From: Streptomyces silvae | GTDB lineage: Bacteria; Actinomycetota; Actinomycetes; Streptomycetales; Streptomycetaceae | Reading direction: 5' to 3' | NCBI RefSeq assembly: GCF_016745505.1 | Contig: NZ_JAERUC010000184.1 | Location: 87,473-151,472 of the forward strand | DNA: 64,000 bases | Part shown: positions 17,658 to 26,400 of the stretch, one piece after another | Layout: each line of letters begins with the position of its first letter | Position numbering within the stretch: position 1 is the stretch's first letter | Translations under genes and position numbers: made by a program | The notes under the pieces: generated by a model | Told to the model about the DNA's origin: nothing | Databases searched by the model: none | Seen by the model: the letters and a program-made list of their open reading frames with translations, nothing else

Positions 17658-18770
17658 ATGGCCGACATCCTCCTCATCGCCTTCCTCGCCTTTCTCGGTG
17701 CCGCCGCGGCCGGGCTGCTGGGCGCCCTGGCCCTGCGGCTGCTCCGGCACCGCCCCCTGGTGGTCTCCCTGACCGTCGTCGCCGCGGTGGCCGTGACGGC
17801 GATGCTGGCCGGGACCCTGACCGTGGCCTGGGCGATGTTCCTCTCCCCGCACGATCTGACGGTGGTGACGACCGTCGTCGCCATGGCCGCCGCGGTCTCC
17901 CTCGCGACCGCGATGCTGCTGGGCCGCTGGGTGGCCGCCAGGAGCCGGGACCTGACGCTGGCCGCGCGTTCGTTCGGCGAGGGCGGGAGGTTCGCGGCGC
18001 CGGAGGGCCAGGCCACCGCGGAACTCGCCGCGCTGACCCGTGAACTGGCGGCCACCAGCGCGAAGCTGGAGGGCTCCAGGGAGCGCGAGCGTGCCCTGGA
18101 GAGATCGCGCAGGGAGCTCGTCGCCTGGATCTCGCACGATCTCCGGACCCCGCTGACCGGGCTGCGTGCCATGTCCGAGGCGCTGGAGGACGGCATGGCC
18201 GCCGACTCGGGCCGCTATCTGCGGCAGATGCGCAGGGAGGTGGAGCGCATGAACGACATGGTCGGTGATCTCTTCGAACTCTCCCGGATCCACGCCGGGT
18301 CGCTCACGCTGGCCCCCGCCCGGGTGTCCTCCCACGACCTGGTCGGCGACGCGCTCGCCGGGGCCCATCCGCTGGCGCGCGAGCACGGGGTCCGTCTGGT
18401 CGGCGACCGGGTCGACGCCGTGCCCGTGGAGGTCGACAGCAAGGAGATGAGCCGGGTCCTCGGCAACCTGCTGATCAACGCGATCCGGCGTACGCCCGCC
18501 GACGGCACGGTCTCGATGGCCGCTCAGCGCTCACCCGACGGTCTCGTGCTCTCGGTGACCGACGGGTGCGGCGGGATTCCCGAGGACGAGCTGACGCGCG
18601 TGTTCGACACGGGGTGGAGGGGCAGCCAGGCCCGTACACCGCCGGCGGGCGCGGGCCTCGGACTCGCCATCGTCCGGGGCATCGTCGAGGCACACTCCGG
18701 CCGCGCGGACGTACGGAACGTGGCCGGAGGCTGCTGCTTCGAGGTCACCCTTCCGGCGGCACCGGGCTGA
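17658..18770 (+). CDS. Sensor histidine kinase
   Basis: A 370-residue membrane kinase with two or three N-terminal hydrophobic segments (to about residue 95) and almost no extracytoplasmic domain, so it may sense membrane state or a cytoplasmic cue. The phosphoacceptor is His160 in WISHDLRTPLTGLR. The ATPase domain has the N box (NLLINAIRRTPADG), the G1 box (VTDGCGGIPEDEL) and the G2 box (GAGLGLAIVRGIV). In the N box the usual final Asn is replaced by Ile-Arg (NAIR), typical of many Streptomyces kinases. It lies four bases after the response regulator and forms one operon with it. The signal is unknown. Confidence 0.9.
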   Translation: MADILLIAFLAFLGAAAAGLLGALALRLLRHRPLVVSLTVVAAVAVTAMLAGTLTVAWAMFLSPHDLTVVTTVVAMAAAVSLATAMLLGRWVAARSRDLTLAARSFGEGGRFAAPEGQATAELAALTRELAATSAKLEGSRERERALERSRRELVAWISHDLRTPLTGLRAMSEALEDGMAADSGRYLRQMRREVERMNDMVGDLFELSRIHAGSLTLAPARVSSHDLVGDALAGAHPLAREHGVRLVGDRVDAVPVEVDSKEMSRVLGNLLINAIRRTPADGTVSMAAQRSPDGLVLSVTDGCGGIPEDELTRVFDTGWRGSQARTPPAGAGLGLAIVRGIVEAHSGRADVRNVAGGCCFEVTLPAAPG

Positions 18771-18780
18771 GGCCGGACCG

Positions 18781-19881
18781 CTAGCGGTCCCCCGCCGCGT
18801 CCGGTTCCCCGGAGCTCCGCAGGGGCGCCGTGGCGAACTCCCGCATCCCCTGCGCGAACTCGGTCCCGGGCTTCCAGCCGAGCTCGTCACGCAGGCGCCG
18901 CGAATCCGCGGTCACATGGCGGACGTCCCCGAGCCGGTACTCACCGGTGACCACGGGGTCGGGGCCGCCGTGGGCCGAGGACAGGGCCCAGGCCATCTCG
19001 CCGATGGTGTGCGGTGTGCCGCTTCCCGTGTTGTAGGCGTCGAAGGTGCCCGGTTCCCGCTCCCCCAGCGCCGCGAGCGCCACGGCGTTGGCCGCCGCCA
19101 CGTCCCGTACGTGGACGAAGTCACGGCGCTGGTGGCCGTCCTCGAACACCTGCGGGGCCTCGCCGCGGGCCAGGGCCGACCGGAAGTAGGACGCGACACC
19201 GGCGTACGGGGTGTCCCGGGGCATCCCGGGGCCGTACACGTTGTGATAGCGCAGGGAGACGGCCCGGCCGCCCGTCGCGCGGGTCCAGGCGGCGGCGAGG
19301 TGTTCCTGTGCGAGCTTGGTCGCCGCGTAGACGTTGCGCGGATCACCGGGTGCCTCCTCGGTGACCAGGCCGGGCACCAGTTCCGCGCCGCACCGCGGGC
19401 AGTGCGGTTCGAAGCGGCCGGCGTCGAGGTCGGCCACGGCGCGCGGGCCGGGCCTGACGGTGCCGTGCCGGGGACAGTCGTAGCGCCCTTCGCCGTAGAC
19501 GACCATCGAGCCGGCGAGCACCAGGTCGCGGATGCCCGCCTCGGCCATCCCGGCGAGCAGCACCGCGGTGCCGAGGTCGTTGCAGCCGACGTACTCCGGC
19601 GCGTCCGCGAAGTCCTTGCCGAGGCCGACCATCGCCGCCTGGTGGCACACGGCGTCGACCCCGCGGAGCGCTCCGGCCACCGCCTCCCGGTCCCGTACGT
19701 CCGCGACGACCGTACGGACACCCGGCGGCAGGTCGCCGGCGGCCGGGACGCCGGAGCCGGCCGGCCCGTGGGCGGACGGCAGGAGGGCGTCCAGGACCAC
19801 CGGCTCGTGCCCGCCGGAGGCGAGGGTCCTGACGATGTACGACCCGATGAAACCGGCTCCGCCGGTGACCAGTACACGCAT
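18781..19881 (-). CDS. NAD-dependent sugar epimerase with zinc-ribbon insert (dTDP-L-rhamnose 4-epimerase-like)
   Basis: A 366-residue extended SDR. MRVLVTGGAGFIGSYIVR is the NAD-binding motif; the catalytic serine region is AGSMVVYGEGRY, and the active-site pair appears as YAATKLAQE. Inserted after it is a cysteine-rich loop with YDCPRHGT and HCPRCGAEL, about 35 residues apart, which looks like a zinc ribbon. I recall the same insertion in dTDP-L-rhamnose 4-epimerases (the dTDP-6-deoxy-L-talose branch), so that activity is the best guess. ATG 19881 was preferred to GTG 19890. It stands alone and converges with the histidine kinase gene, only 10 bases apart. Confidence 0.82.
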   Translation of the reverse strand: MRVLVTGGAGFIGSYIVRTLASGGHEPVVLDALLPSAHGPAGSGVPAAGDLPPGVRTVVADVRDREAVAGALRGVDAVCHQAAMVGLGKDFADAPEYVGCNDLGTAVLLAGMAEAGIRDLVLAGSMVVYGEGRYDCPRHGTVRPGPRAVADLDAGRFEPHCPRCGAELVPGLVTEEAPGDPRNVYAATKLAQEHLAAAWTRATGGRAVSLRYHNVYGPGMPRDTPYAGVASYFRSALARGEAPQVFEDGHQRRDFVHVRDVAAANAVALAALGEREPGTFDAYNTGSGTPHTIGEMAWALSSAHGGPDPVVTGEYRLGDVRHVTADSRRLRDELGWKPGTEFAQGMREFATAPLRSSGEPDAAGDR

Positions 19882-20175
19882 GGCAGCCACGCTAGGCGGC
19901 CCGACGGCGGGTCAGGCCGTGCGGCACGCCCGCGTCACGGGACCGTAAGACCTCGGGGGCCGGATGGCCCTGCGCGGGGCGGCGCACCCTGCCCGGCCGG
20001 CGGCCGTGTGCGGGCGGCCCGCGACGGTTCTGGCCGTGTCCCTCGACGCGTCGCTTCCCGATCACCCCGGTCTCTTCGATACTGGGTGCCGTACGACCTG
20101 CGACCAGAGGATCGGATCCACGCCGACGGCCGGGCGGCACCAGCGGCCCGCCGTTGCTCTCCCCAGGAGGAACCG

Positions 20176-21168
20176 TTGCGCATGCTCATCAACGTGCCGG
20201 AGACCGTCGTCGCGGACGGTCTCCGCGGAATGGCAGCCGCCCACCCGGAACTCGTCGTGGACGCCGAGAACCGTCTCGTCGTCCGGCGCGACGCCCCGGT
20301 GGCCGGGAAGGTGGGTCTCGTGTCGGGCGGGGGTTCCGGCCACGAGCCGCTGCACGCGGGGTTCGTCGGCCCCGGGATGCTGTCCGCCGCGTGTCCCGGG
20401 GAGGTCTTCACCTCGCCGGTGCCCGACCAGATGGTCCGGGCGGCCGCGGCCGTCGACAGCGGTGCGGGCGTGCTGTTCATCGTGAAGAACTACACGGGCG
20501 ACGTGCTGAACTTCGACATGGCCGCCGAACTCGCCGAGGACGAGGGCGTCCAGGTGGCCAAGGTCCTGGTCGACGACGACGTGGCGGTGGCCGACAGCAC
20601 GTTCACCGCCGGCCGGCGCGGCACGGGGGCGACCCTGTTCGTCGAGAAGCTGGCCGGTGCCCTCGCCGACGAGGGGGCGCCGCTGGAGCGGGTGGAGTCC
20701 ATGGCCCGGCGCGTGAACGAGTCCTCGCGCAGCTTCGGGGTGGCACTCAGCTCCGTCACCACTCCGGCGAAGGGCACACCGACGTTCGATCTCCCGCCGG
20801 GTGAGCTGGAGTTGGGGATCGGCATCCACGGCGAGCCGGGCCGGGAGCGCCGGCCGATGATGACGTCCGGGGAGATCGCCGACGTCGCGGTCCACGCGGT
20901 GCTGGAGGATCTGCGGCCCACCGGCCCGGTGCTGGTGCTGGTCAACGGGATGGGCGCGACGCCGCTGCTGGAGTTGTACGGGTTCAACGCCGAGGTGCAG
21001 CGGGTGCTGGCGGAGCGGGGGGTGTCGGTGGCTCGTACGCTGGTGGGCAGCTATGTGACGTCGCTCGACATGGCGGGCTGCTCGGTGACGCTCTGCCAGG
21101 TGGACGAGGAGATGGTGCGGCTCTGGGACGCGCCCGTGCAGACGCCCGCGCTCCGCTGGGGCCGGTGA
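20176..21168 (+). CDS. dhaK: Dihydroxyacetone kinase subunit DhaK
   Basis: A 330-residue DhaK that binds dihydroxyacetone covalently through a histidine and passes it phosphate from DhaL. Key motifs are SGGGSGHEPLHAGFVG, VKNYTGDVLNFDMA, and the substrate-binding His218 in GIGIHGEPG. I chose the TTG at 20176 (MRMLINVPETVV), because AGGAGG sits 5 bases upstream and the family usually starts M-x-x-LIN; ATG 20182 is the alternative. It heads the dhaKLM operon, which converts dihydroxyacetone to dihydroxyacetone phosphate using phosphoenolpyruvate through the PTS. The upstream 294 bp hold a GATACT -10-like element near 20090 but no recognisable operator. Confidence 0.93.
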   Translation: MRMLINVPETVVADGLRGMAAAHPELVVDAENRLVVRRDAPVAGKVGLVSGGGSGHEPLHAGFVGPGMLSAACPGEVFTSPVPDQMVRAAAAVDSGAGVLFIVKNYTGDVLNFDMAAELAEDEGVQVAKVLVDDDVAVADSTFTAGRRGTGATLFVEKLAGALADEGAPLERVESMARRVNESSRSFGVALSSVTTPAKGTPTFDLPPGELELGIGIHGEPGRERRPMMTSGEIADVAVHAVLEDLRPTGPVLVLVNGMGATPLLELYGFNAEVQRVLAERGVSVARTLVGSYVTSLDMAGCSVTLCQVDEEMVRLWDAPVQTPALRWGR

Positions 21169-21176
21169 GCGCTCTT

Positions 21177-21284
21177 CCCGCCGTGTGTACGGATCCGCCG
21201 TCGTGCGCCCGTGCTTCCCGCCGTGCGCCCGGACGTGCCGCCGTACGCAGGACCGCCCGCCGTGCGTCCGGATTTTCCACCGTG
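21177..21284 (+). repeat. Degenerate ~20-bp tandem repeats between dhaK and dhaL
   Basis: The 136-bp gap between dhaK and dhaL contains six imperfect copies of a CCCGCCGTG-led unit. Copies begin at about 21177, 21195, 21217, 21237, 21256 and 21277, a spacing of 18-22 bp. The repeated core is (C)CCGCCGTGYG. It is too degenerate for a CRISPR and encodes nothing convincing. It could be a processing or regulatory element in the dha mRNA, or a replication-slippage product. Confidence 0.7.
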
Positions 21285-21304
21285 TGTGAGGAACAGGAGA
21301 CCTT

Positions 21305-21922
21305 GTGCTCGACACCGATTTCTTCCGTCGCTGGATGGCCGCCACCACGGCTGCCGTCGACCGTGAGGCGGACCGGCTGACCGATCTCGACGCCGCGATC
21401 GGGGACGCCGACCACGGGAGCAACATGCGGCGCGGTTTCACGGCGGTGAGCGATGTCCTCGACAAGGAGGCACCCGCCACCCCGGGGGCGGTGCTGACCC
21501 TGGCCGGACGCCATCTGATCTCCACGGTCGGCGGGGCGTCCGGGCCGCTGTACGGGACGCTGCTGCGCCGTACGGGGAAGGCGCTGGGCGATGCGCCGGA
21601 GGTGACCCCGGACCAGCTCGCGGAGGCCCTCGGGGCGGGGGTCGCCGCGGTGGCACAGCTCGGCGGGGCGCAGGCCGGCGACAAGACGATGCTCGACGCG
21701 CTGCTGCCGGCCGTCGAGGTGCTGGCCTCCTCGTTCGAGGAAGCCCGTGACGCGGCGCTGGCCGGCGCTCTGGCGACCGTGCCGCTGCGGGCGCGCAAGG
21801 GCAGGGCCAGTTACATGGGCGAGCGCAGCATCGGGCACCAGGATCCGGGGGCCGCCTCGGCGGCGCTGCTGGTCGGGGCACTTGCCGAGGCCGCGGAACC
21901 GAGCGGTGGGGGCGACGCGTGA
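21305..21922 (+). CDS. dhaL: Dihydroxyacetone kinase subunit DhaL
   Basis: A 205-residue DhaL, the ADP-binding subunit that relays phosphate from DhaM to dihydroxyacetone on DhaK. The magnesium-binding motif DAAIGDADHGSNMRRGF is intact, followed by the GGASGPLYGTLLRR loop and GERSIGHQDPGAASA. AGGAGA lies 5 bases before GTG 21305. Its TGA overlaps the dhaM start (GTGA). The length is normal for the family. Confidence 0.94.
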   Translation: MLDTDFFRRWMAATTAAVDREADRLTDLDAAIGDADHGSNMRRGFTAVSDVLDKEAPATPGAVLTLAGRHLISTVGGASGPLYGTLLRRTGKALGDAPEVTPDQLAEALGAGVAAVAQLGGAQAGDKTMLDALLPAVEVLASSFEEARDAALAGALATVPLRARKGRASYMGERSIGHQDPGAASAALLVGALAEAAEPSGGGDA

Positions 21923-22329
21923 GCGACGGGAGGCAGGTCGGGATAGTGCTGGTCTCGCACAGCGGGCCGGTGGCCGAGGCCGTCGTCGAGCTGGCCAGGG
22001 GCCTGGCGGCCGGGGGCTCGACGGCTCCGGTGGCTGCGGCCGGGGGCACCTCGGCCGGCGGCCTGGGGACGAGCGCGGAGCTGATCGCCGAGGCGGCGAG
22101 GACCGTCGACAGGGGCGCCGGGGTGGCGCTGCTCGTGGATCTCGGGAGCGCGGTGCTCACCGTGAAGTCCATGCTGGCGGAGGGCGACGAACTGCCCGAG
22201 GGCTCGCGGCTGGTGGACGCGCCCTTCGTGGAGGGCGCGGTGGCCGCGCTGGTGACGGCGTCGGCGGGGGGCGACCTGGACACCGTGGAGGCGGCGGCCA
22301 CGGACGCGTACGGCTACCGCAAGACGTGA
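21919..22329 (+). CDS. dhaM: PTS-dependent dihydroxyacetone kinase phosphotransferase subunit DhaM
   Basis: A 136-residue single-domain DhaM of the EIIA-Man fold. His14 in VLVSHSGPVAEAV is the phosphorylation site, and GGTSAGGLGTSAELI and LVDLGSAVLTVKSMLAE complete the family pattern. It takes phosphate from HPr and passes it to the ADP on DhaL. It lacks the HPr and EI domains fused to DhaM in enteric bacteria, so it must use the general PTS proteins. GTG 21919 overlaps the dhaL stop. A hairpin follows seven bases after its stop. Confidence 0.93.
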   Translation: MSDGRQVGIVLVSHSGPVAEAVVELARGLAAGGSTAPVAAAGGTSAGGLGTSAELIAEAARTVDRGAGVALLVDLGSAVLTVKSMLAEGDELPEGSRLVDAPFVEGAVAALVTASAGGDLDTVEAAATDAYGYRKT

Positions 22330-22335
22330 GAGGTG

Positions 22336-22375
22336 CCGCGCCGGCCGCCCCCGTAGGGAGGGGCCGCCGGCGCGG
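22336..22375. terminator. Terminator hairpin between dhaM and the GH12 gene
   Basis: A GC-rich inverted repeat, CCGCGCCGGCCGCCCC against GGGGCCGCCGGCGCGG with a short loop and one bulge. It begins 7 bases after the dhaM stop and ends 18 bases before the stop of the convergent cellulase gene, so it probably serves both. Confidence 0.75.
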
Positions 22376-22393
22376 GACGGGTCGCGCGTGGGG

Positions 22394-23197
22394 TCAGGCC
22401 GGGCCGCCGATGCCGGACCGGGTCTCCACGGACGAGGAGAAGGAGCTGACGGCGAGCCCCGCTCCGCCCTGCCACGGTTCGAACCCGGCCTGGACGCTGG
22501 TGAGGTACCAGTCGGGCCGTGCCATGCCCCGGTTGACGGTCTCGTCGACGAAGTCCATGACGTCGAAGCTCCAGCTGTCGATCGCGGACGGGGCCAGGAA
22601 CGAGATCACGTCGTTGCCGCCGTTGTTGCCCGTCCACACCTCCCAGTCGCGCCCGCCGACCGTGACGTGCCCGGTCGGCGAGCCGATCGGCTGGACCGGG
22701 CCCACCCGGTTGAACCAGATCATGATCTCGGTGCTGTTCACGCCGTCGGTACGGGGCGTGGGGTCGAGCCAGATGTCGTAGGCCGCGTCGTAGACCGCGT
22801 TGTCGACGTACCGGTAGGAGATGCTGCTCGGTGCCCTGTCGATCGAGCTGAGCTGCGCCGGGAGCCGGGTGCCTGGTGAACAGTTCGTGTAGTGGCAGCC
22901 GTTGAAGACGGACGGGTAGGACTTGGGGGCCCCGTTCGTCGGCACCGAGCCGTCGGCGCGGGTCAGATCGAAACCGTTCGCCGTCACACCGAGGCACTGC
23001 TCCTCGGCGATGCCCCAGCGGTTGTTCTGCACCACGTACCGGTCCTGGATGACCGTCGAACCGTACTGCTCGCAGAGCTGGATGTCCGCGTGTGCGGGCG
23101 GGGCGGTGAGGGCGAGGGCCGCGCAGGAGGCCAGGGCCACGCCCAGTACGGCGGCCTCGGTCCGTAACGACCGGAGAAAGCGGATGGGGCTCTTCAT
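22394..23197 (-). CDS. Secreted GH12 endo-beta-1,4-glucanase
   Basis: A 267-residue exported cellulase of the CelB/GH12 type. The signal peptide (about residues 1-37) ends near PPAHA. The catalytic domain follows immediately: QYGSTVIQDRYVVQNNRWG, then GAPKSYPSVFNGCHYTNCSPG, the nucleophile Glu in TEIMIWFNRVG, and the acid/base Glu in AGFEPWQGGAG. There is no cellulose-binding module, so it probably favours soluble or amorphous glucan. ATG 23197 is preceded by AAGGGA; a longer open frame to 23266 includes the promoter region. A CebR-type operator 55 bases upstream links it to induction by cello-oligosaccharides. Confidence 0.93.
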   Translation of the reverse strand: MKSPIRFLRSLRTEAAVLGVALASCAALALTAPPAHADIQLCEQYGSTVIQDRYVVQNNRWGIAEEQCLGVTANGFDLTRADGSVPTNGAPKSYPSVFNGCHYTNCSPGTRLPAQLSSIDRAPSSISYRYVDNAVYDAAYDIWLDPTPRTDGVNSTEIMIWFNRVGPVQPIGSPTGHVTVGGRDWEVWTGNNGGNDVISFLAPSAIDSWSFDVMDFVDETVNRGMARPDWYLTSVQAGFEPWQGGAGLAVSSFSSSVETRSGIGGPA

Positions 23198-23251
23198 GAT
23201 GTCCCTTCGGTGGGGGGCCGAGGTACCCGGAAGGACCGCGGCAGGGCAAGA

Positions 23252-23265
23252 CGGGAGCGCTCCCA
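23252..23265. promoter_or_regulatory. CebR-type operator of the GH12 cellulase
   Basis: CGGGAGCGCTCCCA differs at one position from the 14-bp palindrome TGGGAGCGCTCCCA, the established CebR site that represses cellulose and cello-oligosaccharide genes in Streptomyces until cellobiose or cellotriose binds the repressor. It lies 55 bp upstream of the GH12 start codon. The cebR gene itself is not in this window. Confidence 0.88.
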
Positions 23266-23356
23266 CTCCATTCCAGCGTGGAACCTATGGGGCGGGCGGG
23301 ACCGGGCGCAAGGCTCGGGCACCGACGAATCCCGGCACTTTCCGCGCGCCGGAACG

Positions 23357-23393
23357 CCGCACGGCTCCCGGACCGGGTCCGGGAGCCGTGCGG
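23357..23393 (-). terminator. Intrinsic terminator of the phosphodiester-glycosidase gene
   Basis: A perfect 17-bp stem, CCGCACGGCTCCCGGAC with its exact complement, around a three-base loop. It lies 14 bases beyond the stop (23408) of the large minus-strand gene and insulates the GH12 promoter from read-through. Confidence 0.85.
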
Positions 23394-23407
23394 TGGGTGA
23401 CGGGAGG

Positions 23408-26400
23408 TCAGGCCGCGGGCGCCACCGCCCCGGCCGCGATCCGGATCCGTACCTGGCGGGTCTCACCGTTGACGGTCACCGCGAGCGTGACGGCTCCGGG
23501 ACGGAGGGCGGTGAGGGTGCCCGTGGCCGGGTCCAGCGTGGCGATGTGGTGCCGGCGGGCGCCGTCCGCGGTCCCGATGCGGACGTTCGGCGAGCCGGTC
23601 CAGTCCGCGCTGAGCGGGAAGGCCACCGGCACGGTCCGCGCCCCCTGGGTGACCCGCGCGCTCACCTTCGTCCGCTCCCCCGCGACGAGTGCGGAGGGGG
23701 CGTCCAGGGCCAGCTCGTCGACGTGCGCGCGGGTCTGCACGGAGACCCAGTCGGGCCCGCCCCGCCACGGCTGCCGGCGTGCCGTCGCCTGTTCGCCGGG
23801 CGTGACGCGGTCGGCGCCGATCAGGGACCAGCCGGTGAACCCGCCCTCGTCCGCGGGGCTCGCCGGCGCCTTGCCGGAGTTCCCGTTGACCAGGTAGGGG
23901 ACCCCGTCGACGTGCGAGGCGTGGAACACCCCGACGTGGCTGCCGACGAGGGCCGCGCCCTTGCCGGTCGTACGGCGGAAGTCCGCGAGCCACTGTTCGA
24001 CGAGGGCGGCCTCCTTGCGGTCGCTCAGCTGGCTGCCCTTCTGCACGGTCGGATCGCGCGGGGGCACGTGCTCGATCAGCATCACGGAGCCGACGGAGCG
24101 GTCCTTCGCCGCCGCGTCCAGCTGGGACCGCAGTTCCTTGATCTGGTCGAGGCCGCCGCCGCGCAGGCTGAGGCTCGACGTGTCGAGGGTGACGAACCGG
24201 GTGCCCTCGTGGTCGAACGTCCGCCGGGCGGGGCCGAACTGTGAGATGAAGTTGTCGATCTTCCCGCCCATCACCTCGTGGTTGCCCGGCACGTAGTACC
24301 AGGGCAGCGTGGAACCGAGTTCCTCGTCGAGGACCTGGCGGGCGAAGGCGAGGTCCGCCGGGGATCCCTCGTCGACGAGATCGCCGTTGACCACCAGGAA
24401 GTCGGGCCGGGCCGCCTTGATCTCGCGCAGGGTGCGGCGTGCCTGCCGGACGATGGCGCTGTCCGGGTCCCGGGCGACGAACTGGGCGTCCGACATCACC
24501 GCGAACCGCCAGTCGCGGCCCTCGGTGACGGCGGCGGGGTCGATCAACGGGTCCGCGGGCTCGTCCTGTTCGGGAAGCTCGACGGTGGGCGGCACCTGGG
24601 CGGTCAGGTCGTCGATGACGATCTCACCGGTGTACTGCCGGGCCGCGGCCGTCTCGGCGAGGTAGAAGCGGGACACCGTCAGCGGCATCGCCGCGCCGGG
24701 CGGCACGGCGAAGGTGACCGGCCGCCAGCCGGTCCAGGTGATGTACGGCCCCCGCAGCAGCTGGTCGGAGCCTGCGGCGTCCTTGAGGTGCAGGGTGGGC
24801 CAGGCGCCGTTGCCGTCCCCCTTGATCCAGAGCGTGTACGCCTGTGGCTGGCCCGGTACGGCGACGGGCCGCGGCGGGGCCGCGTAGGCGGCGCGCGTGG
24901 CGGTCGACCGGGTGAAGTCGTAGGTGAGCCGGAGACCGGTGCCGGTGTGGCCGTCCGGGGTCGCGGCGAGCGAGCCGTCGGCGCGGGCCTGGCTGAACGT
25001 CCAGGACCCGGCGTCCTCGAAGTCCGACACGCTCTGCTCCGTGAGGCCGACGCTCACCGCGAGGACGGTGCTGACGCCTGCCACGGTGGCCTTGATCCGC
25101 CCGGCCCCGGAGCCGGTGAGGGACGTGACGGTGAAGGAGCCGCGGCCGTCGTCGGCGACGGCGAACAGCGTGTGGTCGTAGTCGAGCGTGACGTCCTCCG
25201 GCTCGACGGGGGCGCTCGTACCGTGGGCGTCGAGTCCTACGATGCCGAAGGCGCCGGTGGCGTCCTTGTCCGCCAGGCCGACACGCGTGGTGGTGGCCCT
25301 GATCCGGGCCAGCCGGTCGAGCACGGTGAGCCGGGTCGCGCCGTGGGCACCTGCCTTCTCCGCCCTGACGTCGGTCGTGCCGCTGCGGCGTGCGGTGAAC
25401 GTGCCCCGGGAGTCGACACCGCCGACCGACGCGTCGACGGCGCGCCAGCGCGGGGCACCGGCGGCGGGTCCGTAGGTCTCGTCGTATCCGGCCGCGGTGA
25501 GCTTCCGGGTCAGGCCGGGGAAGACCCGCTCGGGACGGCCGCCGGCCACCGGGTCGTCGCCGGGGGCCGCGCCGGGCGGCGTACGGGTCTCGACCCAGAA
25601 CCCTTGGAGCCGCCCGCTGCCGTCGGGAGCGGTCAGGGCGAGGCCGTTGGGGACCGTGCGCTCGCTGCCGTCGGACGGGCTGTTCTCGACCTGGAGCGCG
25701 TCGCTGCCGGGCTCGCGGGCGACGAGCGTCGACGAGCCTCCGCCGTCGAGGTTCAGGGCGCTGTACGCGCCGGCCCCGCGCATCATCTCGCCCAGCTCGG
25801 TGAGGGTGACGCCGCCGCTGTCGGCCTGGCGTCCGTCGACGGTGACGACCTGCATGGTCCGGCCGTCCCGGGAGAAACCGACGGCGGTGCGGGGCGCGGC
25901 GGTGTTGTTGCCCTCGCCGTCGTGGTTCTGCGCCACTCCGTCGACGACGAGCAGCTCACGGCCGCCCACGGCGGTGCGGGGCACGGCTCCGCCGTCGGTG
26001 CGCGCCCGGTAGGTGATGCCGACCGGGTCCCCCGGTTTCAGAGCGGTCAGCAGGGCCGCCCCGGCCTCACGGCCGACGAGGACCACGGTGTCCTCGGGGA
26101 CGGGCCCCGATCCGGGGGTGCCCGACACGGAGACCACCGTGCCGTCGCGCACGGCGACTTCGGCGACGGGCTTCGCGTCGTCGACGGTGAGGGCGCGGTC
26201 GGCGCTCCCCCAGGCGGAGGTGTAGGCGCCCACGCCCTGGGCGGGTACGTTCGCCGCGTTGTACGCGGCGAGGGGGTGCGTGCCCGACGGGAGGGTCAGC
26301 GTGCCGTCGAAGTACAGCTCCAGGACCCGGCCGGCGTTCCCCGGCCCGATGCCCACCGCGCGGTTGACGCCCGGGGCCGGGGAGTGGACGGTACGGCCGT

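Noticed and set aside
20062..21798. Minus-strand open frame of 578 codons across dhaK and dhaL
   Set aside because: Shadow frame; the plus strand carries two textbook Dha proteins.
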